Origin: Phytoseiulus persimilis
Lineage: Eukaryota; Arthropoda; Arachnida; Mesostigmata; Phytoseiidae
Length of the DNA stretch: 64,000 nt
Reading direction: 5' to 3'
NCBI GenBank assembly: GCA_037576195.1
Contig: CM075104.1
Span: 688,775 to 752,774, forward strand
Shown: in pieces, positions 19,620 through 29,533 of the stretch
Position numbering within the stretch: position 1 is the stretch's first letter
Layout of the letters: each line of letters begins with the position of its first letter
The notes under the pieces: model-generated
The model's database searches: none
The model's input: only the letters and a program-made list of their open reading frames with translations
Told to the model about the DNA's origin: nothing
Position numbers and translations under genes: made by a program

Positions 19620-21920
19620 TCAGCGGATCTGTCGGGTTCCATTCTCCCATTTTTCCAGGGTCATTCTCGTATCCCTCCATGTCTCCTGTCTGCACTCCTC
19701 AGTCAGACCCAGTCTTCTCGCGAGTTCTTCCGTCTCGGGTTGATTGGTGACACATTTCATTATAATGTGGGGGATGGTTTCAGGCTCCCGTCCGCATCTT
19801 GTGCATCGGGTGTCGATTTCCTGGTATTTTGAACGGTGCACTCTACTCGGTAGCATTCCTGCCCGAGCCAGAGCCATCAGTGCGCTTCCGCGGTCGTTTG
19901 TATACAACCCAAATGGTGTGACACCTCGTTCTTTCCACTCTCGATATAGGGTTAGACTTGGTTTGGAGTTCATCGACTCCCTCCATGCCTGATCCATCTC
20001 TACTCTTATCCGCTTCCTAACGGCTATGTTGAAGAGTCCGAACTTGGGTCCCCCATTCTCTCCGTATTCAAGAGGAATTTCCCAGCATGCGTATTTCGTT
20101 TTCAAGAGCTTCAGTCTACGAATCGCTTCAGTGTATGTATTCTCGGTCGCCATCATGGATAGGATCATCCTTGGCCACCTGGCAGGATCCATCGCACCTA
20201 TTCGTGCGAAGGAGCGAATCTTGCTCTGAGCCTCTCTGGCTTCGAAGGTTGACCATCCGAGTTCTCCTAATATGAAGTCGGAGGCAACCTTGTGTCCTGC
20301 GATTTCCATAGCCCACTTTCCTGCCGCGACCTGTGTTCTGTCGAACATAGCCGTCAGCTGCTTCGTCGCCCCTGATGCTAACGCCGCGTTGGCGTACGTC
20401 AGTTTGGGCAACCCAGTGGCTTTCCATTGGATCCTTGTGATTTCGAATCGGTTGAAAGTCCACATGGCTTGGGCGTGTAGTCTCTGCAACGTGTTGTGCG
20501 CCTCCCTCTTCCAGTCTTGTTCTTGCTGGCATAGATAGTTTACTTTGTTGCCTATTTTAATTCCCAGGTATTTGTAGTGGTCCTGGAATCCGATTCTCTT
20601 GCCCTGCACCGTCAGTTCTCTTGGCTCTCCCAGTCTCTCTGTGTTGAAGATGACGATAGCGCTCTTCGATGGGTTGAACGTGAGATCTTTCTCGGTTCCC
20701 ATCTCTGTGGTGACCGCAAGTAGAATGTTCATCTCCTCGTAGGTGTGCCCTAACAGTACCAGATCGTCTGCATACAGCAGTCCCGGTAGCTTTGAGCTCT
20801 TTGTTTCGCCGTCTGCTCGAACAGTCAGTTCGAAACCACACCTAGTCCATAGGAGTCGGTTCTCCAGTTCTGCTATATATAGCGCAAACAGGATTGGTGA
20901 CAGTGGGCAGCCCTGCCTCAGTCCAATTTTTGTGCGTAGTCTTGACGATGCGTAATGTCCGTGTCTGACTAAGACACCATTGTCTGTGTATATGGCCTTA
21001 AGGAGTTGTATCCATCCTTCGTCCATGCCAAGGTCCGTCAATGTCGTCCATAGTTGGTCTCTTGTTATCCTGTCGTATGCTTTGGAGCAGTCCAGGAAAC
21101 ATGCGATCAACCCTTCTCCTCTTTTTCGGGATAGCTCAATGGCCGACGTGAGGATGAACAGGTTGTCCTCCCCGCGTCTGCCCTGTCTGAACCCGTTCTG
21201 CATTTCGCCAAGTATTTCTTCCGTCTCGATCCATTCGGATATTCTGGCCGCTATTATTTTCGTAAATATCCGAGAGAGCACCGTCGATACCGTTATAGGG
21301 CGGTACGTTTCCAGTACCCCGTTTTTGGAATCCGATTTTTCGATCATGGACACTCGGCCGTCTCTCCAGTCTACTGGAAACGGTTCTTCTCCGTTTAGGA
21401 TGGCATTGAATATCCTCGTTAGGTTACTGATGCCCTCCTGGTCCAGTTCTTTCAGCACCGTTGCCGGGATTTGGTCTTCCCCGGTCGCGGTCCGACTGGA
21501 CATCTGTGAGAGGATGTGGTCAACCTCTGTGTCCGTCGTCGTCATGCCCGAGCACCCACCTAGTACCGGTGGGCTTCTCTCGTGGTCTGCTAGTTCTGCC
21601 ATCAGGACTTCACATCCGACCTCTGTCAGGTGCCGTTGTATGTCATCCTCTGCGATTTGGTTACCGTCTCGGTTTTTCACCCTTTCTGGCTCCTTATTTT
21701 TTCGCTTATGGTTCGCAATGTATCTCCAGAATCTCTTTGCTCTCTCGCAGACCGCCGAAAGGCGGTTCTCCTCTGCTTTGGCTCCTCGAACGATTGTATT
21801 CGTCTCGGGCTCTTGATAGGGACCGAGGGTGCTTTCTTCCTGAAGGGTTGTAGGCTCTGTCCGTCCTCCTTCCCCGATCTCCAGATTCGCCTCCCCTGGA
21901 TGGCCCAGGTCGGTCGGCAT
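19620..21920 (-). CDS. Non-LTR element 1 reverse transcriptase
   Basis: The open frame has 766 codons; the true RT-related part begins at about residue 60 (FWRYIANHKRK, the linker that normally precedes RT). RT motifs include GFRQGRRGEDNLF, CFLDCSKAYDRI, LRQGCPLSPILF and YADD near residue 384. A C-terminal zinc motif CTRCGREPETIPHIIMKC lies at about 705-723, as in jockey/R1/I-group elements. No RNase H is visible. The first 60 codons or so overlap the end of ORF1 in another frame and are probably not native. The frame is otherwise unbroken, so the RT may still be translatable, but without its own endonuclease. Confidence 0.85.
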   Translation of the reverse strand: MPTDLGHPGEANLEIGEGGRTEPTTLQEESTLGPYQEPETNTIVRGAKAEENRLSAVCERAKRFWRYIANHKRKNKEPERVKNRDGNQIAEDDIQRHLTEVGCEVLMAELADHERSPPVLGGCSGMTTTDTEVDHILSQMSSRTATGEDQIPATVLKELDQEGISNLTRIFNAILNGEEPFPVDWRDGRVSMIEKSDSKNGVLETYRPITVSTVLSRIFTKIIAARISEWIETEEILGEMQNGFRQGRRGEDNLFILTSAIELSRKRGEGLIACFLDCSKAYDRITRDQLWTTLTDLGMDEGWIQLLKAIYTDNGVLVRHGHYASSRLRTKIGLRQGCPLSPILFALYIAELENRLLWTRCGFELTVRADGETKSSKLPGLLYADDLVLLGHTYEEMNILLAVTTEMGTEKDLTFNPSKSAIVIFNTERLGEPRELTVQGKRIGFQDHYKYLGIKIGNKVNYLCQQEQDWKREAHNTLQRLHAQAMWTFNRFEITRIQWKATGLPKLTYANAALASGATKQLTAMFDRTQVAAGKWAMEIAGHKVASDFILGELGWSTFEAREAQSKIRSFARIGAMDPARWPRMILSMMATENTYTEAIRRLKLLKTKYACWEIPLEYGENGGPKFGLFNIAVRKRIRVEMDQAWRESMNSKPSLTLYREWKERGVTPFGLYTNDRGSALMALARAGMLPSRVHRSKYQEIDTRCTRCGREPETIPHIIMKCVTNQPETEELARRLGLTEECRQETWRDTRMTLEKWENGTRQIR

Positions 21921-23076
21921 CTCTTCGGTTACCCACCTCGGTGCGTACCTCGTTTCGATTTACGAGTATGCCCACCGGTCTTCCTTCCTCGGCCATGTAT
22001 TGGAACATGGCTTCAGAGGTTTGGGTTTGTATGCTCACTCCATACCTCTTCAGCAGTTCTGTCTTTTTGGCCTCATGGGCCGCCAACCCGGTTTCTCTCC
22101 TCAGCTCTAGTTCGTCTGATGAGAGACCGGAGATGGTCCTCAGGTGTTCGGTGATCAGGCCTTCTATGGCCTTCACCCCCTTGGCATTCAGCCCGAAAAG
22201 CTCTTGGTTGTCTTTTCCGGGCCTCTTGGACATGCAGTCGGGCTCCATCTGTCGGGTGTCCAGGACTCGGATTGTTCCTGTTTTGACCGCCCTCTAGTGG
22301 GTGACGGCCTCGTTGACACTCGGCGTGATGTCACAGACTGGGTCCTGGCTCATGGTCATCCACGACAGGGACTTGATTTGTCCTGTGGTGGTCTTCAGCC
22401 GCGCGAGGGGTCCTACTATCCGTTCATGTACGGTGAGGAGCCTGCGGTCCTTCTTCGCTTCTTCGATGTCGTGTTGGCCAGACACGCATAGGATGTGGAA
22501 TTCGGCTTTTTCATACCGCTCCACTATCTTTTTAATTTCGGAGCACATCTCCTCCGTGCTCCTGCCCTTGAACTCCCTCCAGATTGTGCATTCTGGACCG
22601 CCGAAGATTTTTCTAAGGTTGTCTGCGGCCTTGGGATTCTTCAGGGCGGCCATCGTTCGGTCCCCTGCGAACAGCACGACCGGTGACCGCATCTCTGGTT
22701 TGGTCAGCTGTTCTGTCAGCTGCTCCCACTGGTGCCGGCCCGGCGCGCTCGCCTCGTGGCTCTGTTGTTTAGCCCTAACCGCTTCTGGCACGGGTCGGGT
22801 TATTGGAGATGGATCCAGGAGGGCGTCTTCGTCCTCCATGGCCTCCGGTTCGTTGTCCAGGGACATGATCTTCATCTTCAACGTGGCATTTTCTTCCTTA
22901 AGCCGGTTGATCTGTTCATCGTGCTGCTTGTTGATGTTCTTTAGCGCCATCACAACGCAGCATGATTTCTTCACTTCTTCCATAATGTCCCGGGGCAATG
23001 CTTCTCTGCATGGTCCACAGGCTATTAGGAAGGACTTCAGAGCCCCTGCGGGTTTTTCATTCCTCGCAGGGTCCAT
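21706..23076 (-). pseudogene. Non-LTR element 1 ORF1 (one in-frame stop)
   Basis: About 456 codons in one frame, interrupted only by TAG at 22294-22296. The N-terminal part has paired cysteines (ACGPC) and a coiled coil (NRLKEENATLKMKI, about residues 55-75). A central domain has VVLFAGDRTM and, later, HILCVSGQHDIEE, spaced like blocks I and III of SGNH-esterase-type ORF1 proteins. The tail is Arg/Ser-rich (SLSRARDEYNRSRSQSRG), suited to nucleic-acid binding. Its length is almost the same as ORF1 of the second element (458 residues), which supports reading through the TAG as the ancestral frame. Confidence 0.65.
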
Positions 23077-23330
23077 CTTTAGCGCTTCGATTCTTTCGCT
23101 CGATTCGCGCGCACTTATTTAGGCTTAGCTCGCTTGGCACTTGTATGTGTCCAATCGAGCTGTTCTTACGGTGATTTTGTGTTCCGGTTGGCACAGTTTT
23201 TTCCCTGGCACCAGAAACGTCTCTCACCGCCACACACAGTAAGTCTTTCACTGCACTCGCGGGAAATTCACTCGTCTTTTCACGAGCCCGCTCGTTCTGC
23301 TCCCGTCCACAACCGTAGCAGACGACTATA

Positions 23331-24115
23331 CAGGGTGTGTCCTCTAAGCTGCAACATTTTCGTGGCCTTTCTGTTTTGGGCTGTATTTCGGTCAAATTTT
23401 ATCCGATGTGGGAATTTTTTTGATCGAAAGCTCTTGAAGAGACGCATCTTTTTGCCCCATTATTTTTGAATCATCAGATCAGTGTTGAGTTTTCCAGAGC
23501 CAAACTACCCGGAAACGAAGTCACCGAGTCGATCCGATAACTTTTTTTTTCCACCTCAAAAGTCACTGGGCGCTCATCTCATGACTTTTGAGGTGGAAAA
23601 AAAAAGTTATCGGATTGACTCGGTGACTTCGTTTCCGGGTAGTTTGGCTCAAAATAAGAAACTTTTGCCATCAGTGAAATTTCCGAAATCGGCTTCCCTG
23701 AGGAGTTACAGGCAGTTCTTTACTGGAGGGGTCGGCAGGGGGTCCGTGAGGCTCAATTTTAGGGTATCTCGTATTGAATACCGTTCCTCCGGTTCGCAAC
23801 CGATCCGCGCGTTCTTGCGAGCGTTTTGTAGCTGGGTTCGAGGGGAATCTTTCCGTTTTTTAATTTCCGAAATCGGTTGAGAATCGGCGATTTCCTGGTT
23901 AGTTCTTTCAGGGACCATGGATTGAATTGAGGAAAACTTTGACAGGCTCTGGAAAACTCAACACTGATTTGATGATCAAAAATAATGGAGCGAAAAGATG
24001 CGTCTCTTCAAGAGCTTTCGATCAAAAAAAAATCCCACATCGGATAAAATTTGACCGAAATACAGCCCAAAACAGAAAGGCCACGAAAATGTTGCAGCTT
24101 AGAGGACACACCCTG
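23331..24115. mobile_element. Tc1/mariner-type MITE, 785 bp, long TIRs
   Basis: Ends read CAGGGTGTGTCC and GGACACACCCTG, flanked by TA on both sides (23329-23330 and 24116-24117), the Tc1/mariner target. The terminal inverted repeats are about 170 bp (to about 23501 and from about 23945) with small differences. An inner perfect or near-perfect inverted repeat lies at about 23498-23650. No transposase ORF is present. The remainder (23651-23944) shows no gene. Confidence 0.88.
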
Positions 24116-24119
24116 TATG

Positions 24120-24695
24120 TCACGAGGAAGTCATCGAGTATTTCAGCAACTCGATCCCAGAGGCCGAATTCTCCGATGTCGCCGCCGCGGGAGCAACGCG
24201 CAACCTGGACCGTCTGCGGGAGCTCCTCGAAGTGCGATCCAAGCACGCGCGAGACCGCACCGTCAGGCCCACCCGACCGGCCCCGGCGATTGTAGCGATT
24301 CAGACGCCCGCCGACCACCGTCGCACGAGAAGTCCCGTCCGAACGGAAAGAAACCGCTACGCGGCTCCAGCACCCAAGGCGCAGTTTCGACAAAGGAGCG
24401 TCTCACCGTTTCGTCGAAATTTTGAGGGAGACCGGCGAACCTTCGCAACTACTGCGACCGGGTTGGCCATGTTGTGAAGCACTGCCGCGACAGGGCGAAC
24501 GGAATCCCGTCAGCCAGGCCGCGAAATTTCAACGCCCGCAGGACGCAGAGCCCCGGAATTCCCAGGGAACACCGAGGACCACACCGCAGCTCCAGCCCGC
24601 GACAACTGCAGCCGGGAAACGAAGGTCGCCGACTGTACTCAGTTGCAGGGACAGGAGCACATCGGCGATCCGCAATCGGAATCAGGCAGAGGTGA
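24120..24695 (+). pseudogene. Gypsy copy 1 gag, 3' part with damaged zinc knuckle
   Basis: Gag resumes with EEVIEYFSNSIPEAEFSD. Compared with copy 2, about 16 bases are missing near 24440. This shifts the frame and removes the first cysteine of the CCHC knuckle (copy 2 has CKYCDRVGHVVKHC; copy 1 keeps only the last three ligands). The frame then continues to a stop near 24695, overlapping the start of the protease frame. Gag and pol thus lie in different frames. Confidence 0.7.
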
Positions 24696-26100
24696 CAGTC
24701 CGAGGTATCGGAACTTGCACGGCCCTCCTTGACTTGGGAGCAGACGTGTCTTGTGTCAACGCCGACCTTATGCCTCGAAAAAAAGTGCGTTTCGGACTCA
24801 CGGAAGAAGACGGACCAAGCCCAGTAGCGGCGAACGGAGTCGGGCTTCAAAGGGAATCGAAGTGTATGCTGCAGGTCGCCACCAATAAATACGACTCCCG
24901 CCCCTATGAATTTGTTGTCGTTCCAGGCTTGCCAGTAGATATTATATCAGGAGCCGATTTTCTCATAACGTACGGAGCACGGCTGAACCTTAGGGACGGA
25001 GAATTTAGATTCGAATTCACTGATTATGAGCATACTAGAGACCCAACGTTCATAGACGCGTCCACAGAAAGAAAAATAATTGCAAGCCAGACGGTGGCCA
25101 TCCCACCAAATTCTTGTGCCAAAATCCCAATAAGAATAATTAAAGGAGATGCTGCGCGAACGGACGGTTCCTACAGCATCTCCGCAAGCGAGTCCCCAAG
25201 AAGAAGCCAGCAGCTCAGCTTGGCGAACTTTATACTAGATATAGATAATGGACGGGCGGACATATGGATCAGCAACGTCTCAGACAGCCGCGCGACAGTC
25301 CCAGAGGACATGACGGTGGCACACGGGTTCCAGCACCATCAGCCACCACGAGTGTTCACGTTGGAAGCGAACGCGCCCGGAAGACAAGCAACAGGGAAAC
25401 AATGCACCCTCGCCAGTCGCAACGCCGAGCTAAACAAAGCCCACCTTGTAGAACAAATCGAGAGAGCGATCAACAAAAACTTGCGGGAGTCCCAGAGACA
25501 GGAGGTACGAGACATCGTCCTGAAATTCCCCGGCCTCCTCCCGGCCGAGAACGAGCCACCCCGCCTAACAACGAAGGCACTGCACCGCATCGAAACAGGC
25601 GAGTCCGCACCGGTGTCCCGCAGGTACAACCGAAGATATGCCACGATCGAAAGAGAGGCCATCGCGACGGAGGTGAGGCGGCTTCTAAAAGAGGGAATCA
25701 TCCGCGAGTCGAGCAGCCCGTGGTGCTCCCCGGTTGTGCTGGTGAAAAAGGAGACGGGGGAGTACAGATTTCGCGTGGACTACCGGGAGCTGAACAAGGT
25801 GACAAAGAAGGACGTCTACCCAATACCCCGGATAGACGACGCCCTGGACTGTCTCTCCGGAGCCGAGTTCTTCTCGTCCCTCGACCTTAAACAAGGATAC
25901 TACCAGTGCGCAGTGGAGGAGCAAGACAAAGAAAAGACGGCATTCATCACAAACGACGGGTTGTACGAGTTCAACCGCCTCCCGTTCGGGTTGACCGGAG
26001 CGCCAGCGACGTTCGAAAGGCTGATGGATACGGTTCTGAGGGGCAGGAAATGGTACTCCTACCTCGTCTACCTGGACGACGTCTGCGTGTTCGGTCGAAC
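24692..26100 (+). pseudogene. Gypsy copy 1 protease and reverse transcriptase
   Basis: Protease-like sequence begins near 24692 with the active-site position reading DLGAD (24731-24742), where Asp-Thr/Ser-Gly is usual. The flap-side motif IISGADFL follows. RT begins near 25690 (SPWCSPVVLVKKETGEYRF) with SLDLKQGYYQ, LPFGLTGAPATF and YLDD at 26069-26080, the Ty3/gypsy pattern. A frameshift near 26095 ends the frame early (stop near 26137); the next frame carries on the same domain. The frame is open from 24422, but its first 90 codons are out-of-frame gag. Confidence 0.8.
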
Positions 26101-26970
26101 TTGGAAGGGCACGACGAACGGCTGGAGAACGTGTTGAGATGTTTAGACGAGGCGAATCTATCGTTGAATCTCAAGAAATGCCACCTTGCGAGGAAGGAAC
26201 TCCAGTTGCTTGGTCACTCTATCAATACCGAGGGCGTGCTTCCAGATCCAGCGAAGATCGAGGCAGTGAAGTCGTTCCCGGTGCCCAAGAACCTCAAGGA
26301 CGTAAGAGGCTTCGTTTGTCTTTGCTCATTCTACAGGCGATTCATTCCAGACTTCGCAAAAATCGCTAGGCTCCTGCACGCGCTCACAACGAAGGAGACC
26401 CCGTTCGAGTGGGGAGGGACGCAAAATTCAGCATTCGAAAGACTCAGGAAGGCGCTCATCTCACCTCCACTCCTGGTGCACTTCAACCCCAAGAAACCGG
26501 TGACGATACATTCGGATGCCAGCGGATATGGAATCGGGCTTATTCTGACACAACGACGGGACAAGGACAACGCGGCAGCCGTGGTGGCATATGCCAGCCG
26601 CACACTAACGAAGGCCGAGCAGAACTACTCCACGTCGGAGAAGGAGTGTCTCGGCATCGTGTGTAGCACGCAGGTATTCCGCCCTTATATGTACGGACGC
26701 CCCATCACGGTAATCACGGACCACAACGCACTATGCCACCTCATGTCGGCAAGAGATCTCTCGGGCAGACTCGCGCGGTGGGCCCTGAAGCTGCACGGGT
26801 TCGATATTACCATAATTTACAGGGCAGGAAGAAAGCATGTAGACGCTGACTGTCTGTCCCGATACCCGATGCTGAGAGTCACGGCGATCACGGCGGACCA
26901 GGAAAACGCCCCCGAGCGTCGAGCCGAGCCGGCAGACCTGGCGGGGTGCAGCGGAGAGACCCAAGGCTGA
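26090..26970 (+). pseudogene. Gypsy copy 1 RT thumb and RNase H
   Basis: After the frameshift the RT continues (HDERLENVLRCLDEANLSL) and leads into RNase H (HSDASGYGIG at about 26508, then EKECLGIV, then TDHNALCHL and DADCLSRYP, giving the D-E-D-D set). A second frame change near 26940 precedes integrase. The domain is otherwise well kept, so the breaks are fairly recent. Confidence 0.8.
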
Positions 26971-27308
26971 GGCGCCTGTTCGACCCGGCGGGAAAAAGTC
27001 ACCAATACGAGATCCACGAGGACGTCCTGTACAAGCGAAATTTCGGCTCCAACGGAGAAGAGAGACTATCGTACTTCCACTCCCACTGGGACAGGAAGCG
27101 CTCGCAGGGGCGCACGACCACCTACAATCCGGCCACATGGGACTGGCGAAGACATACGGCCGACTGTCACTCCTCTACTTCTGGCCAGGAATGTACCGGG
27201 ACACGAAAAAATTTGTCTATTCGTGTTTCGAGTGCCAACGGCGCAACGCAAAAACCGGACCCCCACAGAACTTGCAGCACGTCACGACGCCCACCGAGCC
27301 ATTCCACA
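26945..27308 (+). pseudogene. Gypsy copy 1 integrase, N-terminal part
   Basis: An open start (RLRRLFDPAG) leads into the integrase zinc-binding region. The His pair near 27110-27141 and the CFEC pair near 27224-27239 form an HHCC finger, but they lie in a frame different from the preceding segment, so at least one more frameshift is present near 27090. The sequence is interrupted at 27308 by an insert of 245 bp. Confidence 0.65.
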
Positions 27309-27553
27309 TGTGAGACTCTACTGCTCACGGAATGACTACACGGTATTCGGTGTGGAGACTAGGTTAGTACGGGTTTACTCCGTCTCCTCTTTACTCTCGT
27401 CGTAGTATCCTTATTCGCACACTCATTCACACCCTATTCATTCATCTCTCATATTCTCGCGGGATTCTCCTCTTTCTCTCTACTGACTCCCCTCTCCAGT
27501 ACACCTGGTCGCCGCTGGGTCGTCTCTCAAGACGCTCCTCTTAGAATGCGACA
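27309..27553 (+). mobile_element. Probable solo LTR inserted in gypsy integrase
   Basis: A 245-bp segment starts TGTGAG and ends GCGACA (TG...CA ends) and is flanked by CACA on both sides (27305-27308 and 27554-27557). Removing it leaves a continuous integrase reading (PFH then TIGIDLI). The interior is pyrimidine-rich with no ORF. Ends and 4-bp duplication fit a solo LTR from a different family. The CACACA context makes the exact edges slightly ambiguous. Confidence 0.6.
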
Positions 27554-27557
27554 CACA

Positions 27558-28603
27558 CCATCGGAATCGACCTCATCTCGTTCAACCAGTCTCAGCAAAG
27601 GAACCGAGTAGTAGTAACGGCTATCGACCATCTAACAAAATTCTTGATCGCCGAACCGCTTCCAGATGGGACAGCCAGAGAGGTGGCCAGTTTCCTGGTG
27701 AACAGAGTGTTCTCGCAACATGGTGTCCCGAGAGTCCTCATCAGCGACCAAGGCCAAGCGTTCATGTCTCACTTGTTACGAGAGGTGAACGCAGTCTACC
27801 AGTTGGAGCACCGACGGACAACGGGGTATCACCCGGCGACCAACGGACTAACGGAAAGGTTGCACAGGACAATCGAGGACATGATCAGCAAGTACCTGAA
27901 CAGAGATCAGGACAACTGGGACCAGATCGTGCCTCACGTGGTGTTTGCGTACATTACCGCCGCTCAGGAATCGACGAAGCACTCACCCTTCATGCTGGTA
28001 CATGGAAGGGAACCGCAGACCATATTCGATGTAGGAATGCCACAACTAGCGGACACCACGGAAGACCCAAGGACGCTCTACACGGAACGAATGCTGGATC
28101 GCGTGAAAATGGCAAGGGAACTCGCAAAAGAACTGGCAGACCAAGCGAAAGAGAAATACATCGCAAGAACTTTCAACGAGAAAACCCAGAGCTTCCCGGT
28201 GGGCAGCGAAGTCATGCTGTACACGCCCGTAAGAAAGCCCGGCTTGTCGGACAAGCTGATCCGTAGGTGGTTCGGACCTTACATTGTAACTAGGAAGTTC
28301 GGCCAGGTATACGTAGAAATAGAACCTAAAGATTCGGCGGTACTGGCGGGAAGGATCAGGCGTCGAGAAATTGTACACATCGACCGCCTGAAACGGTTTC
28401 GGCCAGAAACCCCATCAGAAGAGTCGCCAGAGGAAGAAGAAACCATGCCAGAGAACCAAGAGAACCAGAATGCGGAGACCCAACAAGGGACGGCAGAGCA
28501 GAACGCAACGGACAGCACCGAACCCGAGGAGCAAGCGATCCAGACACGGAAAAGCAACAGACGTCGGAGAGCACCGCCATGGCTGGCTGAATTCAAGGAA
28601 TGA
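27558..28603 (+). pseudogene. Gypsy copy 1 integrase core and C-terminus
   Basis: The integrase catalytic core follows the insert: Asp in GIDLIS near 27569, Asp in SDQGQAF at about 27745 and Glu in NGLTERLHR near 27855, about 35 residues apart (DD35E). The C-terminal module ends with VHIDRLKRF, as in gypsy elements. A Glu-rich linker and a basic end (TRKSNRRRRAPPWL) precede the stop. This frame is intact for 319 codons from an internal ATG at 27644. The stop lies about 40 bp from the right LTR. Confidence 0.85.
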
Positions 28604-28641
28604 CCAAGAGCCGGGCCGGCTCTTCTCGAGAAGGAAGGCAG

Positions 28642-29214
28642 TGTCACGGAGTTAGGCAGAACCCCCAACCAGGCGGCGCACTGCAAAAGCGGCCCCATCT
28701 GGAAACGCTAGATAGTTTGTGAACTGGCCACCAGATGCCGAACAGAGTAGATACATGTGCAGCATGTGCGGGCGGCGAGACCGACATCACATTCGAGAGT
28801 GCAGGCTCGAAGTTGGAGATCAAAGAGGAAGAGCGCCGACATCCCGTCCAATTAGAGACAGAGCCGGGATTCATGAGGAAAGAGTTCTTGTAAGGAGGGA
28901 ATGGATAAAAAGAGACGTCCACAGTTGAAGCCCCCCGCTCCGCTCTGAGAGTAATTGTGCCCTGACCCAACGTCCCGTCCTTGCCCTAGCCAGCGTCCCA
29001 AGACCCGTCCGACCTCGCCCTTCCACGCTTCCGAATTGTGTCCGAGTAAGTTCGCCTACTTACTCTGGAGCGACGGCCTATCCATTCCCCAGGTCGCTAG
29101 GACGCCCTGTGAGCGAGCTTTAGCAGATAGCGGAAACCTCGTTACAGTTGGTGGAGATGCGATCGATCCGCCCTACGGTCGATCGAAATAACGTGTAAAC
29201 CAGTGCTAGGATAA
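28642..29214 (+). repeat. Shared LTR between gypsy copies 1 and 2
   Basis: It matches 9344-9920 and is uninterrupted, so it shows the pre-insertion state of the site hit by the BEL element (ggataagcaatcg here; ggatgagca and gagcaatcg there). The 3' end is not certain. Confidence 0.75.
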
Positions 29215-29533
29215 GCAATCGTAGGACAGCAGCCCAATACCCGTGGTCTTTCGTGCCAGAAGACAAGACTTCTTCACGAAGAGTAAAAAGTGCCGCGTCA
29301 CCCCTCGGGGAGGAACGCAATAGGGCGCGAGCGCAGTTCACTAATCTTACCCAATCCAGTGCCCCAAGCACAATTGTTGCTCATGAACCGAAAGACGACG
29401 GATATTTCTTTAAAATTAACAAAGATAAGACAAAATGTAAGGCAAGCCTAGAAGGACCCTAAAGTAACCACAGTGCCCCAGCACCGCCCCCCACCTTTCC
29501 CCCCCTTAGAGACCCGAACGAACGCGAAACAAG

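Larger units (their letters stand above)
19523..23328 (-). mobile_element. Non-LTR retrotransposon 1 (EN-less derivative)
   Basis: The element reads right to left. It has a 5' region (about 23077-23328), an ORF1 (23076-21706, one in-frame stop), then directly the RT ORF, then a 3' end with AATAAA-like sequence and a short tandem tail of AACCAT units that abuts gypsy gag at about 19523. No apurinic-type endonuclease lies between ORF1 and RT. The 5' end is set by the MITE boundary and is approximate. No clear target duplication was identified. Confidence 0.8.
9344..29214 (+). mobile_element. Ty3/gypsy LTR retrotransposon, copy 1 (composite with nested insertions)
   Basis: Both LTR copies start with TGTCACGGAG (9344 and 28642). 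Between them, in order, are a leader, gag, protease, reverse transcriptase, RNase H and integrase, the Ty3/gypsy order. A purine tract (gagaaggaaggcag, 28628-28641) abuts the right LTR. The element is interrupted by a BEL/Pao element, a non-LTR element, a MITE and a probable solo LTR, and its frames carry several shifts, so it is dead. The right LTR also serves as the left LTR of copy 2. I could not fix the LTR 3' end: the two copies stay alike up to about 9920 and 29214 and beyond, and no clear primer-binding site is seen. The end coordinate is therefore approximate. Confidence 0.85.

Noticed and set aside
29243-29260. Sequence tggtctttcgtgccag as a gypsy primer-binding site
   Set aside because: Begins with TGG, but the following bases do not resemble a tRNA T-arm complement, and the LTR end is not fixed.
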